Positions 35,575 through 44,425 of a stretch of DNA of 64,000 nt are shown here, one piece after another. Below the pieces are notes generated by a model, which was not told the DNA's origin, did not search any database, and saw only the letters and a list, made by a program, of their open reading frames with translations. Origin of the DNA: JABDQA01 sp963824415 (GTDB lineage Bacteria > Desulfobacterota > Desulfobulbia > Desulfobulbales > Desulfocapsaceae); contig CAWGPM010000002.1 in assembly GCA_963824415.1 (NCBI GenBank), positions 496,001 through 560,000 on the forward strand, read 5' to 3'. The position numbers and the translations under genes are program-made. Every line of letters begins with the position of its first letter. Position 1 is the first letter of the stretch.

Positions 35575-36468
35575 CTATTCACCGCCTACCCTGGTCTGGG
35601 CAAGTTCTTCGAGCACCGTCATCACACAACAGGAGTCCATGCCCCCCATGCCCCTGGCCCTGGCAGACCGCAGGATATCCCAGGAAATGGTGGTCGCCGG
35701 CAGGGAGACTCCAAACTCCGTGGCCAGGTCGATGGCGCTTGACAGGTCTTTGTACATATTGTCAGTCGAAAACCCGGGGGAGAAATCGCGTCTCATCATC
35801 CTCGGCCCGCGGGTTTCCATGGCGCCGGTTCGGGCGCCGCCAACCGAGGTGATGTCGATTACCTTCTGTGGATCGATGCCGGCTTTGGCCGACAGGACCA
35901 TGGCCTCGGAAACGGCTTCGATTGCGACCCCGAGAATGAGGTTGTTGATCAGCTTCAGGGTTGTTCCCATGCCATTCTTTTCACCGACATGGACAATCTT
36001 GGCAGCCAACACCTCGAATATCGGCAGACATGCGTCGAAATCCTCCTGTGGGCCGCCGATCATGATGCCGAGTTTGCCGGCTTGCGCCACTTTGGGGTTG
36101 CCGGTAACGGGGGCATCGAGCATGCGCACGCCCTTTTCTCCAGCTCGGCCGGCGATGGACCTCGACATCTCCGGGGCAATACTGCCCATGTCTATCAGGA
36201 TAAGCCCGTCGTGAGCTCCCTCGAGGACACCCGCCGGACCGCAGATAACCTCTTCGGATGCTTTTGAATCTGTCACCATGGTAATCACGACATCGGCTGA
36301 TTCAGCGGCCAGCTTCGGGGATTGAGCCCATTGTGCGCCGGCAGAAACCAGCGAATCAGTCTTGCCCTTTGTTCTATTCCAGACAGTCAGGGGATGCCCG
36401 GCTTCCAGCAAATGTCTGGCCATATGGTTTCCCATTAAACCGATGCCTATAAATCCAATCCTTTGCAT
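35575..36468 (-). CDS. NAD(P)-dependent beta-hydroxyacid dehydrogenase (HIBADH-like)
   Basis: 297 residues. GIGLMGNHMARHLLEAGHPLTVWNR is the dinucleotide-binding start; TDSKASEEVICGPAGV, DAPVTGNPKVAQAGKLGIM and the catalytic Lys in GMGTTLKLINNLILG follow. It is convergent with the TRAP permease gene and divergent from the GntR gene at 36.9 kb. AGGTGA five bases before the ATG is a good ribosome binding site. Likely reduces or oxidises a hydroxyacid from the surrounding catabolic region, but the substrate is not determinable. Confidence 0.9.
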   Translation of the reverse strand: MQRIGFIGIGLMGNHMARHLLEAGHPLTVWNRTKGKTDSLVSAGAQWAQSPKLAAESADVVITMVTDSKASEEVICGPAGVLEGAHDGLILIDMGSIAPEMSRSIAGRAGEKGVRMLDAPVTGNPKVAQAGKLGIMIGGPQEDFDACLPIFEVLAAKIVHVGEKNGMGTTLKLINNLILGVAIEAVSEAMVLSAKAGIDPQKVIDITSVGGARTGAMETRGPRMMRRDFSPGFSTDNMYKDLSSAIDLATEFGVSLPATTISWDILRSARARGMGGMDSCCVMTVLEELAQTRVGGE

Positions 36469-36576
36469 AAAGTCACCTCATGGGTTTGGAGGAGATCGAG
36501 CGGTTTGTTCCGCTCACCTGTTAAGATTTTATCTGGATTTCTCTTAATGGGGCAAAATTACCTCAAGATTCCAGTT

Positions 36577-36600
36577 ATATAGTTTGATAAAGCACTATAT
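36577..36600. promoter_or_regulatory. Inverted repeat upstream of the HIBADH-like gene
   Basis: ATATAG at 36577-36582 and CTATAT at 36595-36600 are inverted arms with a 12-base spacer, about 110 bases upstream of the minus-strand dehydrogenase start. Possible operator; low specificity because of AT content. Confidence 0.3.
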
Positions 36601-36842
36601 GAGAGACGGAGGCGGTATGTCAATGACCAAGTGTGCTGTGAGGCAATCGCGTCATGATATGGCTCGGGGCGGGGTGAAACATTCCGCCGCCTGAACTGTA
36701 TGATCATGGTAAAAATGCAGAATGCGCAATTTAACCCTAGGTATTTGAATCAATGTCTATTTAGCCAGAAAACTTCACGAAGACATTCGAACAGCTAAAA
36801 AACTCCTACTTTGTAGACATTTTTTGCTTTCATTCTTTCATT

Positions 36843-36862
36843 ATATATCCTATATGATATAT
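36843..36862. promoter_or_regulatory. Candidate autoregulatory operator of the second GntR gene
   Basis: ATATATC-CTATAT-GATATAT is a perfect 7-bp inverted repeat with a 6-base centre. It ends 38 bases before the GntR start codon and overlaps -10-like sequences (TATGATATATGATAAT). The half-sites differ from those of the first GntR gene. Confidence 0.45.
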
Positions 36863-36900
36863 GATAATCTCCAATATCCCCGCTATCAACACTTCGAATC

Positions 36901-37551
36901 ATGATTGAATTCACCACAAAATCAGAAGCCGTCCGCCTCAAGCTCCGCCAGAGAATTATCGACAGGGAACTTAAACCGGGGCAGAAAATCGTGATATCGG
37001 AAATCGCTAAAGAGTTTGGCATCAGCGAGATACCAGTCCGGGAGGCTATTAAAAAACTGGAGAGTGAGGGGCTGGTAAAATTTACCCCGCATGTCGGTGC
37101 GATGGTCAATGCCATAGCCGGCGATGAGTTCCTTGAAATCTATCTGATGCGAATCGAATTGGAAGCCCTTGCGACGAAACTTTCGGTAGAACATATGAAA
37201 GTCGAAGATATAGCGGAACTCAAGGGTTTTGTGGAAAAAGCGGAACAGGCCATCGAGGAGGGCAGAATCGACCTGCTGGGATCTCTTAACAAGAGTTTTC
37301 ATCTCAAAATATACAAGACTGCGCCATATCCTTTTCTTTTCAAGACCATAGTTGATTTATGGGAAAAATTTGAATTGATGAAATGCGTTTTTGCTTATGT
37401 TCCCGAACGGGCGGTACCCTCGTGGGGTGAACACAAAATCATCGTTGAGGCGCTCGAGCAGCATGACGCAGAAAGAGCTGCAAGACTCGTCAGACAGCAG
37501 AAGAACAGAACAAAGCGGGCTCTTGAAAAAATTCTAAGCAACAAACAATGA
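36901..37551 (+). CDS. GntR-family regulator with FCD domain
   Basis: 216 residues. Winged helix at about 8-68 (RQRIIDRELKPGQKIVISEI, AKEFGISEIPVREAIKKLES) and an FCD ligand-binding domain at about 80-205 with acidic and histidine metal ligands (SLNKSFHLKIYKTA, WGEHKIIVEALEQHD). No Shine-Dalgarno sequence precedes the ATG, and the promoter-like AT-rich palindrome is close, so the mRNA may have a very short leader. It immediately precedes the TTT transporter and catabolic genes and is probably their regulator. Confidence 0.9.
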   Translation: MIEFTTKSEAVRLKLRQRIIDRELKPGQKIVISEIAKEFGISEIPVREAIKKLESEGLVKFTPHVGAMVNAIAGDEFLEIYLMRIELEALATKLSVEHMKVEDIAELKGFVEKAEQAIEEGRIDLLGSLNKSFHLKIYKTAPYPFLFKTIVDLWEKFELMKCVFAYVPERAVPSWGEHKIIVEALEQHDAERAARLVRQQKNRTKRALEKILSNKQ

Positions 37552-37687
37552 TTCCAAAGGCCCGGCAAAAGACTCAACAGCACAATATTAAGGAGACGAT
37601 CAATACGATCGTATTTCCAAGACGTTCCGATATGCATGCAATATCGGTCTGCGTCTGCATTCAACCCAAGCAATGGAGGAATTCCCC

Positions 37688-38704
37688 ATGAGCACGAAAA
37701 ATCCCGCATTTACCAGAAGAACTTTTATCAAGGGCACTGCTGCATCGCTTGCTCTCGGTTCAGTATCAGCCTTTCCCCTCGATAACCTGTTTGCTGCAGA
37801 TTTTCCTGATCACGCCATAGATATCGTAGTGCCAACAGGTGCAGGAGGAGGCGCGGATCGAAATCTGCGGGCGTTTATAAGTGTCTGGAAGAAATATCTG
37901 CAAACCGATTTCGAGCCGGAGTTCTTCCCAGGTGCCGGCGGCCAGGTAGGCTACGAAACCTATCTCGGCAAGAAAGAGCCGGACTGTTATAACCTGCTTT
38001 TTGGCAATATGGGTCCGGAAACGATCATGTACGTCCTTCAGAAACCCAAATACAAGTTTCCCGGGGATTATATCTATTTCAACCGGGCCGATGTTGATCC
38101 CAGCGTGATCTGGGTTCGCAAGGACAGCCCTTTCAAGACAATCGAGGATCTTGTCGAGGAAGGCAAGAAACGTTCCGTCACCCTTTCAGTCAGCCGGCTT
38201 CCGCATCCGGCCTCGATCGGTTCCCTGGCCCTGGCGGATGCAACCGGTGCCCGCTTCAACCTGATCCCTTATGGCGGCGGCAACCCTACCGTCGTGGCGT
38301 GCCTTACCGGGGAAGTCGATGCCAGCGCACTGCCGATGGCGAACCCTGTGTCCACCAAAGGGCAGGCACGGGTTCTCGGTGTGTTTGCACCCAAAAATCC
38401 AATACCGGATCGTACCGACAATGCCCCGCCAGTAAACGAGGTGTTTGGCACGAAGATACCGGATCTGCCGTCCGCCCGGGCCTTTTGCTTGCACGCCGCA
38501 GCCATCGAAAAATACCCGGAGCGCTACGAGATTCTTAAGAGCAGCATGCGCAAGGTCTTCGATGATCCTGATTACAAGGTCGCCATCGAGAAAACCGGTC
38601 GGCCATGGGAATTCATCTCCTACGCCGACGAGGCTGAGTGCATGGAATACGCCAACAACATGATGGAACTGGCGAAACGTTACGAAAAAATTCTGACAGC
38701 TTAA
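37688..38704 (+). CDS. tctC: TctC-like binding protein of a tripartite tricarboxylate transporter
   Basis: 338 residues. The N-terminus has a twin-arginine signal (TRRTFIKGTAASLALGS), so it is probably exported folded. The mature part starts FPDHAIDIVVPTGAGGGADRNLR, the hallmark of the Bug/TctC family, which binds carboxylates through this glycine-rich loop. GGAGGAA before 37688 sets the start; an in-frame ATG at 37673 lies upstream of it. Partners tctB and tctA follow. Substrate unknown; TTT systems carry citrate, tricarballylate, terephthalate and similar acids. Confidence 0.9.
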   Translation: MSTKNPAFTRRTFIKGTAASLALGSVSAFPLDNLFAADFPDHAIDIVVPTGAGGGADRNLRAFISVWKKYLQTDFEPEFFPGAGGQVGYETYLGKKEPDCYNLLFGNMGPETIMYVLQKPKYKFPGDYIYFNRADVDPSVIWVRKDSPFKTIEDLVEEGKKRSVTLSVSRLPHPASIGSLALADATGARFNLIPYGGGNPTVVACLTGEVDASALPMANPVSTKGQARVLGVFAPKNPIPDRTDNAPPVNEVFGTKIPDLPSARAFCLHAAAIEKYPERYEILKSSMRKVFDDPDYKVAIEKTGRPWEFISYADEAECMEYANNMMELAKRYEKILTA

Positions 38705-38810
38705 AAGTAATCCTGAAGCTGGCAGAAGCCGCAAATCTCATTTCCAGGAATGTGTGACTTGCGGAACCGCGACGACCGGTCCGACAGGCCCGGCCGCCGC
38801 AATTTTTATC

Positions 38811-38853
38811 CTCAGCGCGGCCCGATTGCTTCTTTCACCGGGCCGCGCCTGAG
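38811..38853 (+). terminator. Strong GC hairpin between tctC and tctB
   Basis: CTCAGCGCGGCCCG and CGGGCCGCGCCTGAG pair with a 14-base loop and one bulged C. No T tract follows. Placed after the binding-protein gene, it may favour higher tctC mRNA levels than those of the membrane subunits. Confidence 0.5.
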
Positions 38854-38898
38854 TTGTTACTCTGTTTAGCTCCTCTCGTCTCAGGCAAGGTAAAAGGC

Positions 38899-39408
38899 AT
38901 GCAAGAGAACATCGAAACAGAACCGGAACAGATCAAGCCGAAGGGCGACGAACTTGTTTTACCGATTGTGGCACTGCTATTCGCCCTTTACTATTTTTAT
39001 ACAATCAAGGATCTGGCCTGGGAAGCTCAAATCAATGGGTTCCTGATCGGCAGCGTCCTGATTTTGCTGGTCTTAATTTTTCTGGCACGAACCGGACTGG
39101 AAGTGATCCGCAGACAGGCAAGTCTGGAATTCTGCGACCTCTTCCGATGGGGGCCATTCCAGGCGGCCCGGCTCGGTCTGTTCGGTCTGGCAGTCGCCTA
39201 TGTCCTGGTAATTCCTTATGCTGGATATACGCTTACCACCCTGGCGTTTCTGGCTGCGGCCATGTTCGTGCTGGGGGTGCGCTCTCTAGTAAAGATCCTG
39301 GGCATTTCACTGATACTCTCCTTCACCGGCTATTATCTTTTCATCGCCCTTCTGGATACGCGCTTTCCCCCGGGGCCGGTGGAGAAACTGATCGAGACAC
39401 TTTTCTGA
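38899..39408 (+). CDS. tctB: TctB-like small membrane subunit
   Basis: 169 residues with four membrane helices (about 20-38, 46-64, 90-110 and 112-150). Small TTT subunits are poorly conserved, but position between tctC and tctA, length and four-helix topology fit TctB. AAGG upstream supports ATG 38899; the frame is open from a TTG-type codon at 38854. It ends one base before tctA. Confidence 0.82.
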   Translation: MQENIETEPEQIKPKGDELVLPIVALLFALYYFYTIKDLAWEAQINGFLIGSVLILLVLIFLARTGLEVIRRQASLEFCDLFRWGPFQAARLGLFGLAVAYVLVIPYAGYTLTTLAFLAAAMFVLGVRSLVKILGISLILSFTGYYLFIALLDTRFPPGPVEKLIETLF

Positions 39409-39409
39409 T

Positions 39410-40930
39410 ATGGAATTCACCTTCGAATTTTTATCGTCTTTATTTGTTGCATCGCTTAGTCAATGGTATGTGATTATACCGGCTATTGTCATCGGTCTCG
39501 TCATCGGAGCGATACCCGGCCTGGGACCGGCAAACAGTCTGATCATTCTGCTGCCTTTTACTCTCGCGCTCAGGGTCGAGACGGCAATGGCCTTCATGGT
39601 GGCGCTGTATTGCTCGGCCCGGATGGGGGCCGGCATCCCCGCCATCCTGGTCAACATACCGGGGACCGCCGGGGCTGCGGCCACCCCGTTTGACGGCTAT
39701 CCGATGACCCGCCAGGGCAAGGCCCAGCAAGCCCTGACCCTCAGTTTCGTTGCCTCGGCCCTGGGCGGTTTGATCGCCTCGATATTTTCTATTTTTGCCC
39801 TGCCCTTCCTGTCCCGGGTTGGATACTATTTCCACAGCGTGGAGATGGTGGTCGTCATGCTGTTCGGCCTCACGCTGATAGCGGTCGTCTCATCGGGCAA
39901 TACACTCAAGGGTCTGATCGCCGGAATGTTCGGTCTGCTGGTGGGAGCCATCGGCCCTGATCACATATATTCCGCGCCGAGGGCGACCTTCGGTTTCCTC
40001 GAACTGTATGACGGTGTTCCCGTGGTAGCAGCACTGATCGGTATTTTTGCGATTTCCGAAGCCCTGCTGATGATCGAAGTGAAGTCGATCGTGACCGAAG
40101 TCGGCAAGGTGCACATGGCAGCCCAGACGCGCTGGGCGGAAACGATCGAGGGGCTGCGCATGGCTCTCAAGCGCTGGTGGCATATCGTCTGGACGAGTTT
40201 TATCGGTCTTGGCATCGGGGTGGTTCCGGGGGCTGGCGCCCCAATCGCCGCCTTTGTCGCCTACCAGCAGTCCCGGCTGTTTTCGAAATGTCCTGAAAAA
40301 TATGGTACCGGACATCCTGAAGGTATTCTGGCCCCGGAATCGGCCAACAACGGGGTGACGTCCGGCAGCCTCATTCCTCTACTCACTCTCGGAATTCCCG
40401 GTGGGTCCACGGCCGCCATCATGCTCATTGTCATCCAGTATCACGGCATTACCCTGGGGCCCAGAATATTCATCGACAGCCCCGAATTCCCCTACGGGGT
40501 GCTGATGGCGATGGTTGTCACCTATCTCTTCATGGTTGGCACCATCCTGCCCCTGGCCCGTTATATGTCCCGGGTCACCCTGATCCCGACACAATTTCTG
40601 GCGCCGGCGATTATCTCATTCACCCTGGTTGGCGCATTCGCCCCGCGCGGCTATATATTCGACATGGGGCTGGCTCTGGTTTTCGGGGTAATCGGCTATC
40701 TTGCCCGCAAGACGGGCTACCAGGTGTCGGCGATCCTCATTGGCGTTATTCTGGGGCCCTACGTCGAGCAATACTTCATGCGGGCGTTGCGTATCGCGGA
40801 AGGGGACCCGATGGTACTCTTCTCTTCGAGAATAGGTAATATCTTATGGGTTTTTCTTGTTTTTTCCCTGGTCGCGCCGCCATTGCTCGGATGGTACAGG
40901 AAGCGTCGGCAACTTAGAAAAATATTATGA
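39410..40930 (+). CDS. tctA: TctA large permease subunit of the TTT system
   Basis: 506 residues with about 12 membrane helices. Diagnostic segments: IGAIPGLGPANSLIILLPFT, YCSARMGAGIPAILVNIPGT, AAATPFDGYPMTRQGKAQQA, GVVPGAGAPIAAFVAYQQSR and TLGIPGGSTAAIMLIV. These glycine/proline-rich repeats line the transport path in the family. The gene follows tctB with one intervening base and completes the tctCBA operon. Frame intact, usual length. Confidence 0.95.
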   Translation: MEFTFEFLSSLFVASLSQWYVIIPAIVIGLVIGAIPGLGPANSLIILLPFTLALRVETAMAFMVALYCSARMGAGIPAILVNIPGTAGAAATPFDGYPMTRQGKAQQALTLSFVASALGGLIASIFSIFALPFLSRVGYYFHSVEMVVVMLFGLTLIAVVSSGNTLKGLIAGMFGLLVGAIGPDHIYSAPRATFGFLELYDGVPVVAALIGIFAISEALLMIEVKSIVTEVGKVHMAAQTRWAETIEGLRMALKRWWHIVWTSFIGLGIGVVPGAGAPIAAFVAYQQSRLFSKCPEKYGTGHPEGILAPESANNGVTSGSLIPLLTLGIPGGSTAAIMLIVIQYHGITLGPRIFIDSPEFPYGVLMAMVVTYLFMVGTILPLARYMSRVTLIPTQFLAPAIISFTLVGAFAPRGYIFDMGLALVFGVIGYLARKTGYQVSAILIGVILGPYVEQYFMRALRIAEGDPMVLFSSRIGNILWVFLVFSLVAPPLLGWYRKRRQLRKIL

Positions 40931-41015
40931 CATGCCGTGGCTTATGCAGACTTGAAACTGCTGCCATGCTTCATGCCCGGTATGATTTTTACTCCCTGAA
41001 AAATGGAGATTGCAC

Positions 41016-42314
41016 ATGAGCACGAATGAGCATTCCGGTTCCCCCGGCCCGCTGTCGCACAACGTCGAGCGCATCTCGAGGCTGGACCTTCCCGGAGGAG
41101 GACAGGTCGAGGTCAAAGGCAACTATGCCTATATAGGTCATATGTCTCCACCTCATGGAACGTCAATCGTCGACATATCTGACCCCAGAAAGCCCCGTCT
41201 GGCATCCAGGATCGATCTACCGGGCAACGACACACATACCCACAAGGTACGGGTATTTGGCGATGACTACATGATTGTCAACAGCGAGCGGTACCGGCGG
41301 CATTTTTTCCGAAAAGGTAAATTATTGCCGGAAATTAAAATAAGACTCGAGCATCAGTTGGGCCGATCTGCCACTGATGCAGAACTCGCTATGGAACTCG
41401 GAGTTGCTGCAACAGATATAGCTGCGCTGGTCGAGGCGGAACAGCGGGGCTATGCTGAAGGCGGTTTCAGGATATACGACATATCGGATAAAGCCCGTCC
41501 CCGCGAAATTGCCTTCCAGAAAACCGGAGGCTATGGAGCTCACCGTTTCGACGTCGATGAATCTTATGTTTATCTGTCCACGGAAATGGAAGGCTTTAAT
41601 GGCAATATCCTGGTCAACTATGATCTGCGCGACCCCGTCCGACCGCAGGAGATTTCCCGATGGTGGATCCCCGGCCAGGAGATCGCCGAAGGTGAAAAAC
41701 CTCTGTGGATAAATCACCCAGTGAGACTGCATCATGCCATGCGCTATGAGGATCAGCTTTGGGCCGCCTGCTGCGGAGCGGGTATCTGGGTTGTCGATGT
41801 TACCGACATCAGGTCGCCAGCAACCGTAGGTTCGTATGACTATCACCCCCCTGTTCCCGACAACACCCATACGGTGCTTCGAGTTCCTTTTCCGATAGAC
41901 GGCCGTGATCTGGCCGTTGTCATAGACGAACAGCATGGGCACCACAAGGGGCAACCGCGCGCTTTCATGTGGGTCTTCGATGTCACCGACGTCACCAACA
42001 TGAAACCCCTTTCCACCTATCATGTCAGCGAGGCGGATTCGCCCTGGAGCAGGGTGCCCGGGGGTGTTTTTGGAGCCCACCAGTTTCAGGAGCACATGGA
42101 GTCCACTCTGGTCTATGCCACCTGGTTCAGCGGGGGACTCAGGATCGTTGACATCGCCGATCCGCTCCTCCCGGTTGAACGGGGTTTTTTCATCCCCGAG
42201 CCGGCCCAAGGGGCGTCCACCCCGATGAGCAACGATGTCGACGTGGATGGTCGCGGTCTGATCTATCTGCTGGACCGGGTCAACGGGCTGGATATCCTCG
42301 AGTTTGACCACTGA
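41016..42314 (+). CDS. LVIVD-type beta-propeller protein with an inserted helical segment
   Basis: 432 residues. Repeated blades of the form G...VDISDPRKP.LAS, FRIYDISDKARP, IWVVDVTDIRSP, WVFDVTDVTNM and LRIVDIADPLLP mark an LVIVD beta-propeller. No signal peptide is visible, so it is probably cytoplasmic. Oddity: after blade 2, residues about 100-145 form a helical insert (RLEHQLGRSATDAELAMELG) that looks like sigma-70 region 3 helices rather than propeller strands. Several His-rich patches (THTHKV, NHPVRLHH, DEQHGHHKG) could bind metal. GGAG at 41005-41008 sets ATG 41016. Lies between tctA and the decarboxylase-like gene; enzymatic role unknown. Confidence 0.75.
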   Translation: MSTNEHSGSPGPLSHNVERISRLDLPGGGQVEVKGNYAYIGHMSPPHGTSIVDISDPRKPRLASRIDLPGNDTHTHKVRVFGDDYMIVNSERYRRHFFRKGKLLPEIKIRLEHQLGRSATDAELAMELGVAATDIAALVEAEQRGYAEGGFRIYDISDKARPREIAFQKTGGYGAHRFDVDESYVYLSTEMEGFNGNILVNYDLRDPVRPQEISRWWIPGQEIAEGEKPLWINHPVRLHHAMRYEDQLWAACCGAGIWVVDVTDIRSPATVGSYDYHPPVPDNTHTVLRVPFPIDGRDLAVVIDEQHGHHKGQPRAFMWVFDVTDVTNMKPLSTYHVSEADSPWSRVPGGVFGAHQFQEHMESTLVYATWFSGGLRIVDIADPLLPVERGFFIPEPAQGASTPMSNDVDVDGRGLIYLLDRVNGLDILEFDH

Positions 42315-42332
42315 GGAAGAGGAGGCTTGAAC

Positions 42333-43292
42333 ATGGAATCAATCACTCTCACCGGCGCCTTTGGCTATTATGACCGTACGCGGGCCCTTGATCTCGATGC
42401 ACTGCGGGATTCCGGCCTTGACCTGCGCCTGGTGCACCTGCCGCCCTCGGAGATTTTCGCGCGGATGTGCCAGAACCAGGAATTTGACATCTCTGAAATG
42501 TCCATGGGGGCTTACTGCTATTTCTGTGGTCAGCAGGAGAATCCCTTCGTCGCGATACCCGTCTTTCCCAGCAGGGCTTTTCGCCACTCGATGGTCTATT
42601 ACCATGCCGGGGCCGGAATAAATGTGCCGGAGGACCTGAATGGCAAACGCATCGCGATACGTGAATGGGGGATGACCGCAGTTGTCTGGATCATCGGCAT
42701 TCTTGGCGACCGCTATGGATTTGATCTGCACACGGTTGACTGGGTAGCCGCGAAACGCCCGCGCGTCCCCTTGCAGATGCCGGCGGGTGCGGCGATCAGC
42801 TACATGGAAGAGGGGCAGAACCTGTCGGAAATGCTCGCCTCGGGCGCGGTTGATGCAGCCCTGATTCACCAGGCTCCGGACTGTTTTGCCGCCGGGCTGC
42901 CCGATGTAAAACGCATGTTTACCGATTATAAATCAGCTGAAATTGAATACTACCGGCAGACCGGAATCCATCCGATCATGCACTGCGTGGTCATGCGCAA
43001 AGATCTCTACAAGCGGGCCTCGTGGGCCCTGGATGCCATCTACCGGGAATTAAAGAAGGCCCGACAGCGGACCCTCGAAACCCTGCTGGATACCAAGGCG
43101 TTTGCGGTGATGCTGCCCCTGCTGCCGGCCTACATGGCGGAAACGAAACAGATATTTGGTGAGGATTTCTGGCCTTATGGCCTTGAAGCAAACCGCCTGA
43201 CGCTGGAGGTGTTGGCCCGATACGCCCGCGAACAGGGCATCACCGCAAAGGACCTGGCTGTCGAGCAGATGTTTATCGAGAACCCGGGTTGA
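42333..43292 (+). CDS. 4,5-dihydroxyphthalate-decarboxylase-like / substrate-binding-fold protein
   Basis: 319 residues. The fold is that of NMT1-like periplasmic binding proteins, but without a signal peptide: ITLTGAFGYYDRTRAL, PSEIFARMCQNQEFDISEMS, then IPVFPSRAFRHSMVYYHAG and LNGKRIAIREWGMTA. This arrangement matches proteins annotated as 4,5-dihydroxyphthalate decarboxylase (Pht5), which use the binding-protein fold in the cytoplasm. Whether this one decarboxylates a phthalate-type acid or another substrate is not shown. A strong GGAGG at 42321-42325 precedes the ATG; the gene starts 18 bases after the propeller gene. Confidence 0.8.
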   Translation: MESITLTGAFGYYDRTRALDLDALRDSGLDLRLVHLPPSEIFARMCQNQEFDISEMSMGAYCYFCGQQENPFVAIPVFPSRAFRHSMVYYHAGAGINVPEDLNGKRIAIREWGMTAVVWIIGILGDRYGFDLHTVDWVAAKRPRVPLQMPAGAAISYMEEGQNLSEMLASGAVDAALIHQAPDCFAAGLPDVKRMFTDYKSAEIEYYRQTGIHPIMHCVVMRKDLYKRASWALDAIYRELKKARQRTLETLLDTKAFAVMLPLLPAYMAETKQIFGEDFWPYGLEANRLTLEVLARYAREQGITAKDLAVEQMFIENPG

Positions 43293-43413
43293 TATCTGGC
43301 GTAATGCGGTACACGGGGTATAGTCGGAGCGAAATTCCAGCGCAGCGGCCAGAAGCAGTACTGTATAGCCTGGAAGCACTGAAGAATTGACAAGAACAAT
43401 AAGGAGATAACAG

Positions 43414-44355
43414 ATGAAATTGGTAATGTTTCAGGAAAAAGGAGACCCGCGTCTCGGCTGTCTTGATAACGGACAGGTCATCGATTTGAACCTGGCCTGC
43501 GAGGCCATGCTGGGCTCGAACAAGGACCCGCGCCCCAGAGCAAAGGCGGCTCTGCTGGTCCCACCGGAAACAATCGCTTTTCTCGAAGGGGGCGAAGAAG
43601 CGATGCAGGCGGCCAGGGATTGTCTGCAATGGCTCGACGGGCAGCAGGACACGCTGTCTGTGCGAAACTCCCCGGTATTCTGGCCGCGCGACAAGGTACG
43701 GCTGCTGGCCCCGGTCCTCAAACCGGCAAAGATCATCTGCGTGGCCCACAATTACCACGATTTCCTGGCAGAGCTCGGCATGAAACCCCATGCGGAACCG
43801 CGTATTTTTGCCAAATTTGCCAACACCGTGGCTTCTTACGAGGACCCCATCCCCCGTCCGGCGATGACCCAGGCCCTGGGGTATGAAGCCGAACTGGCTT
43901 TTGTTATCGGTAAGCCCTGCAAACATGTCCCGGAAGCCGAGGCCTACGATGTTATTGCCGGCTATATGGGGCTCAACGATGTGAGCGCGAGTGATCTTAC
44001 CAAGCGCGACGGCCAGAACCTGCGCGGCAAGAGTTTCGACGCCTTTGCGCCGATGGGCCCCTACTTGCTGACCACCGATGAACTACCAGACCCCCACAAT
44101 CTGGATGTCGAATTGCGGGTCAACGGCCGGGTGCTGCAGAAATCAAACACCAACCAGCTGGTCTACAATGTTCCGCAGCTGGTCGCCTTCTGTTCCCAGG
44201 TGTTTTCCCTGGAACCGGGCGATGTCGTCGCGACAGGCACACCCGGCGGTCTCGCCAAGGATCGAACCCCCCCTACTTACATGAACCCCGGCGATATTAT
44301 GGAAACCGAAATAGAGAAGCTGGGGATACTGAGGAACCCGATCACGGAAGAATAA
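43414..44355 (+). CDS. Fumarylacetoacetate hydrolase family protein (second)
   Basis: 313 residues. An N-terminal ~100-residue domain precedes the FAH fold: KIICVAHNYHDFLAELGMKP, RIFAKFANTVASYEDPI, GYEAELAFVIGKPCKH, GLNDVSASDLTKRDGQNLRG and GDVVATGTPGGLAKDRTPP. Metal-binding Glu/Asp residues of the family are in place. Probably hydrolyses an acylpyruvate-like intermediate produced in the pathway encoded by this operon. AAGGAG lies ahead of the ATG. It is clearly diverged from the FAH gene at 31.4 kb. Confidence 0.92.
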   Translation: MKLVMFQEKGDPRLGCLDNGQVIDLNLACEAMLGSNKDPRPRAKAALLVPPETIAFLEGGEEAMQAARDCLQWLDGQQDTLSVRNSPVFWPRDKVRLLAPVLKPAKIICVAHNYHDFLAELGMKPHAEPRIFAKFANTVASYEDPIPRPAMTQALGYEAELAFVIGKPCKHVPEAEAYDVIAGYMGLNDVSASDLTKRDGQNLRGKSFDAFAPMGPYLLTTDELPDPHNLDVELRVNGRVLQKSNTNQLVYNVPQLVAFCSQVFSLEPGDVVATGTPGGLAKDRTPPTYMNPGDIMETEIEKLGILRNPITEE

Positions 44356-44425
44356 CGTGCGTCGCCTGTATACAGGTTCAGGGCAGAGCGCGTTACCGGG
44401 GTGAATTTAACAGGAGAGCGTCTAG

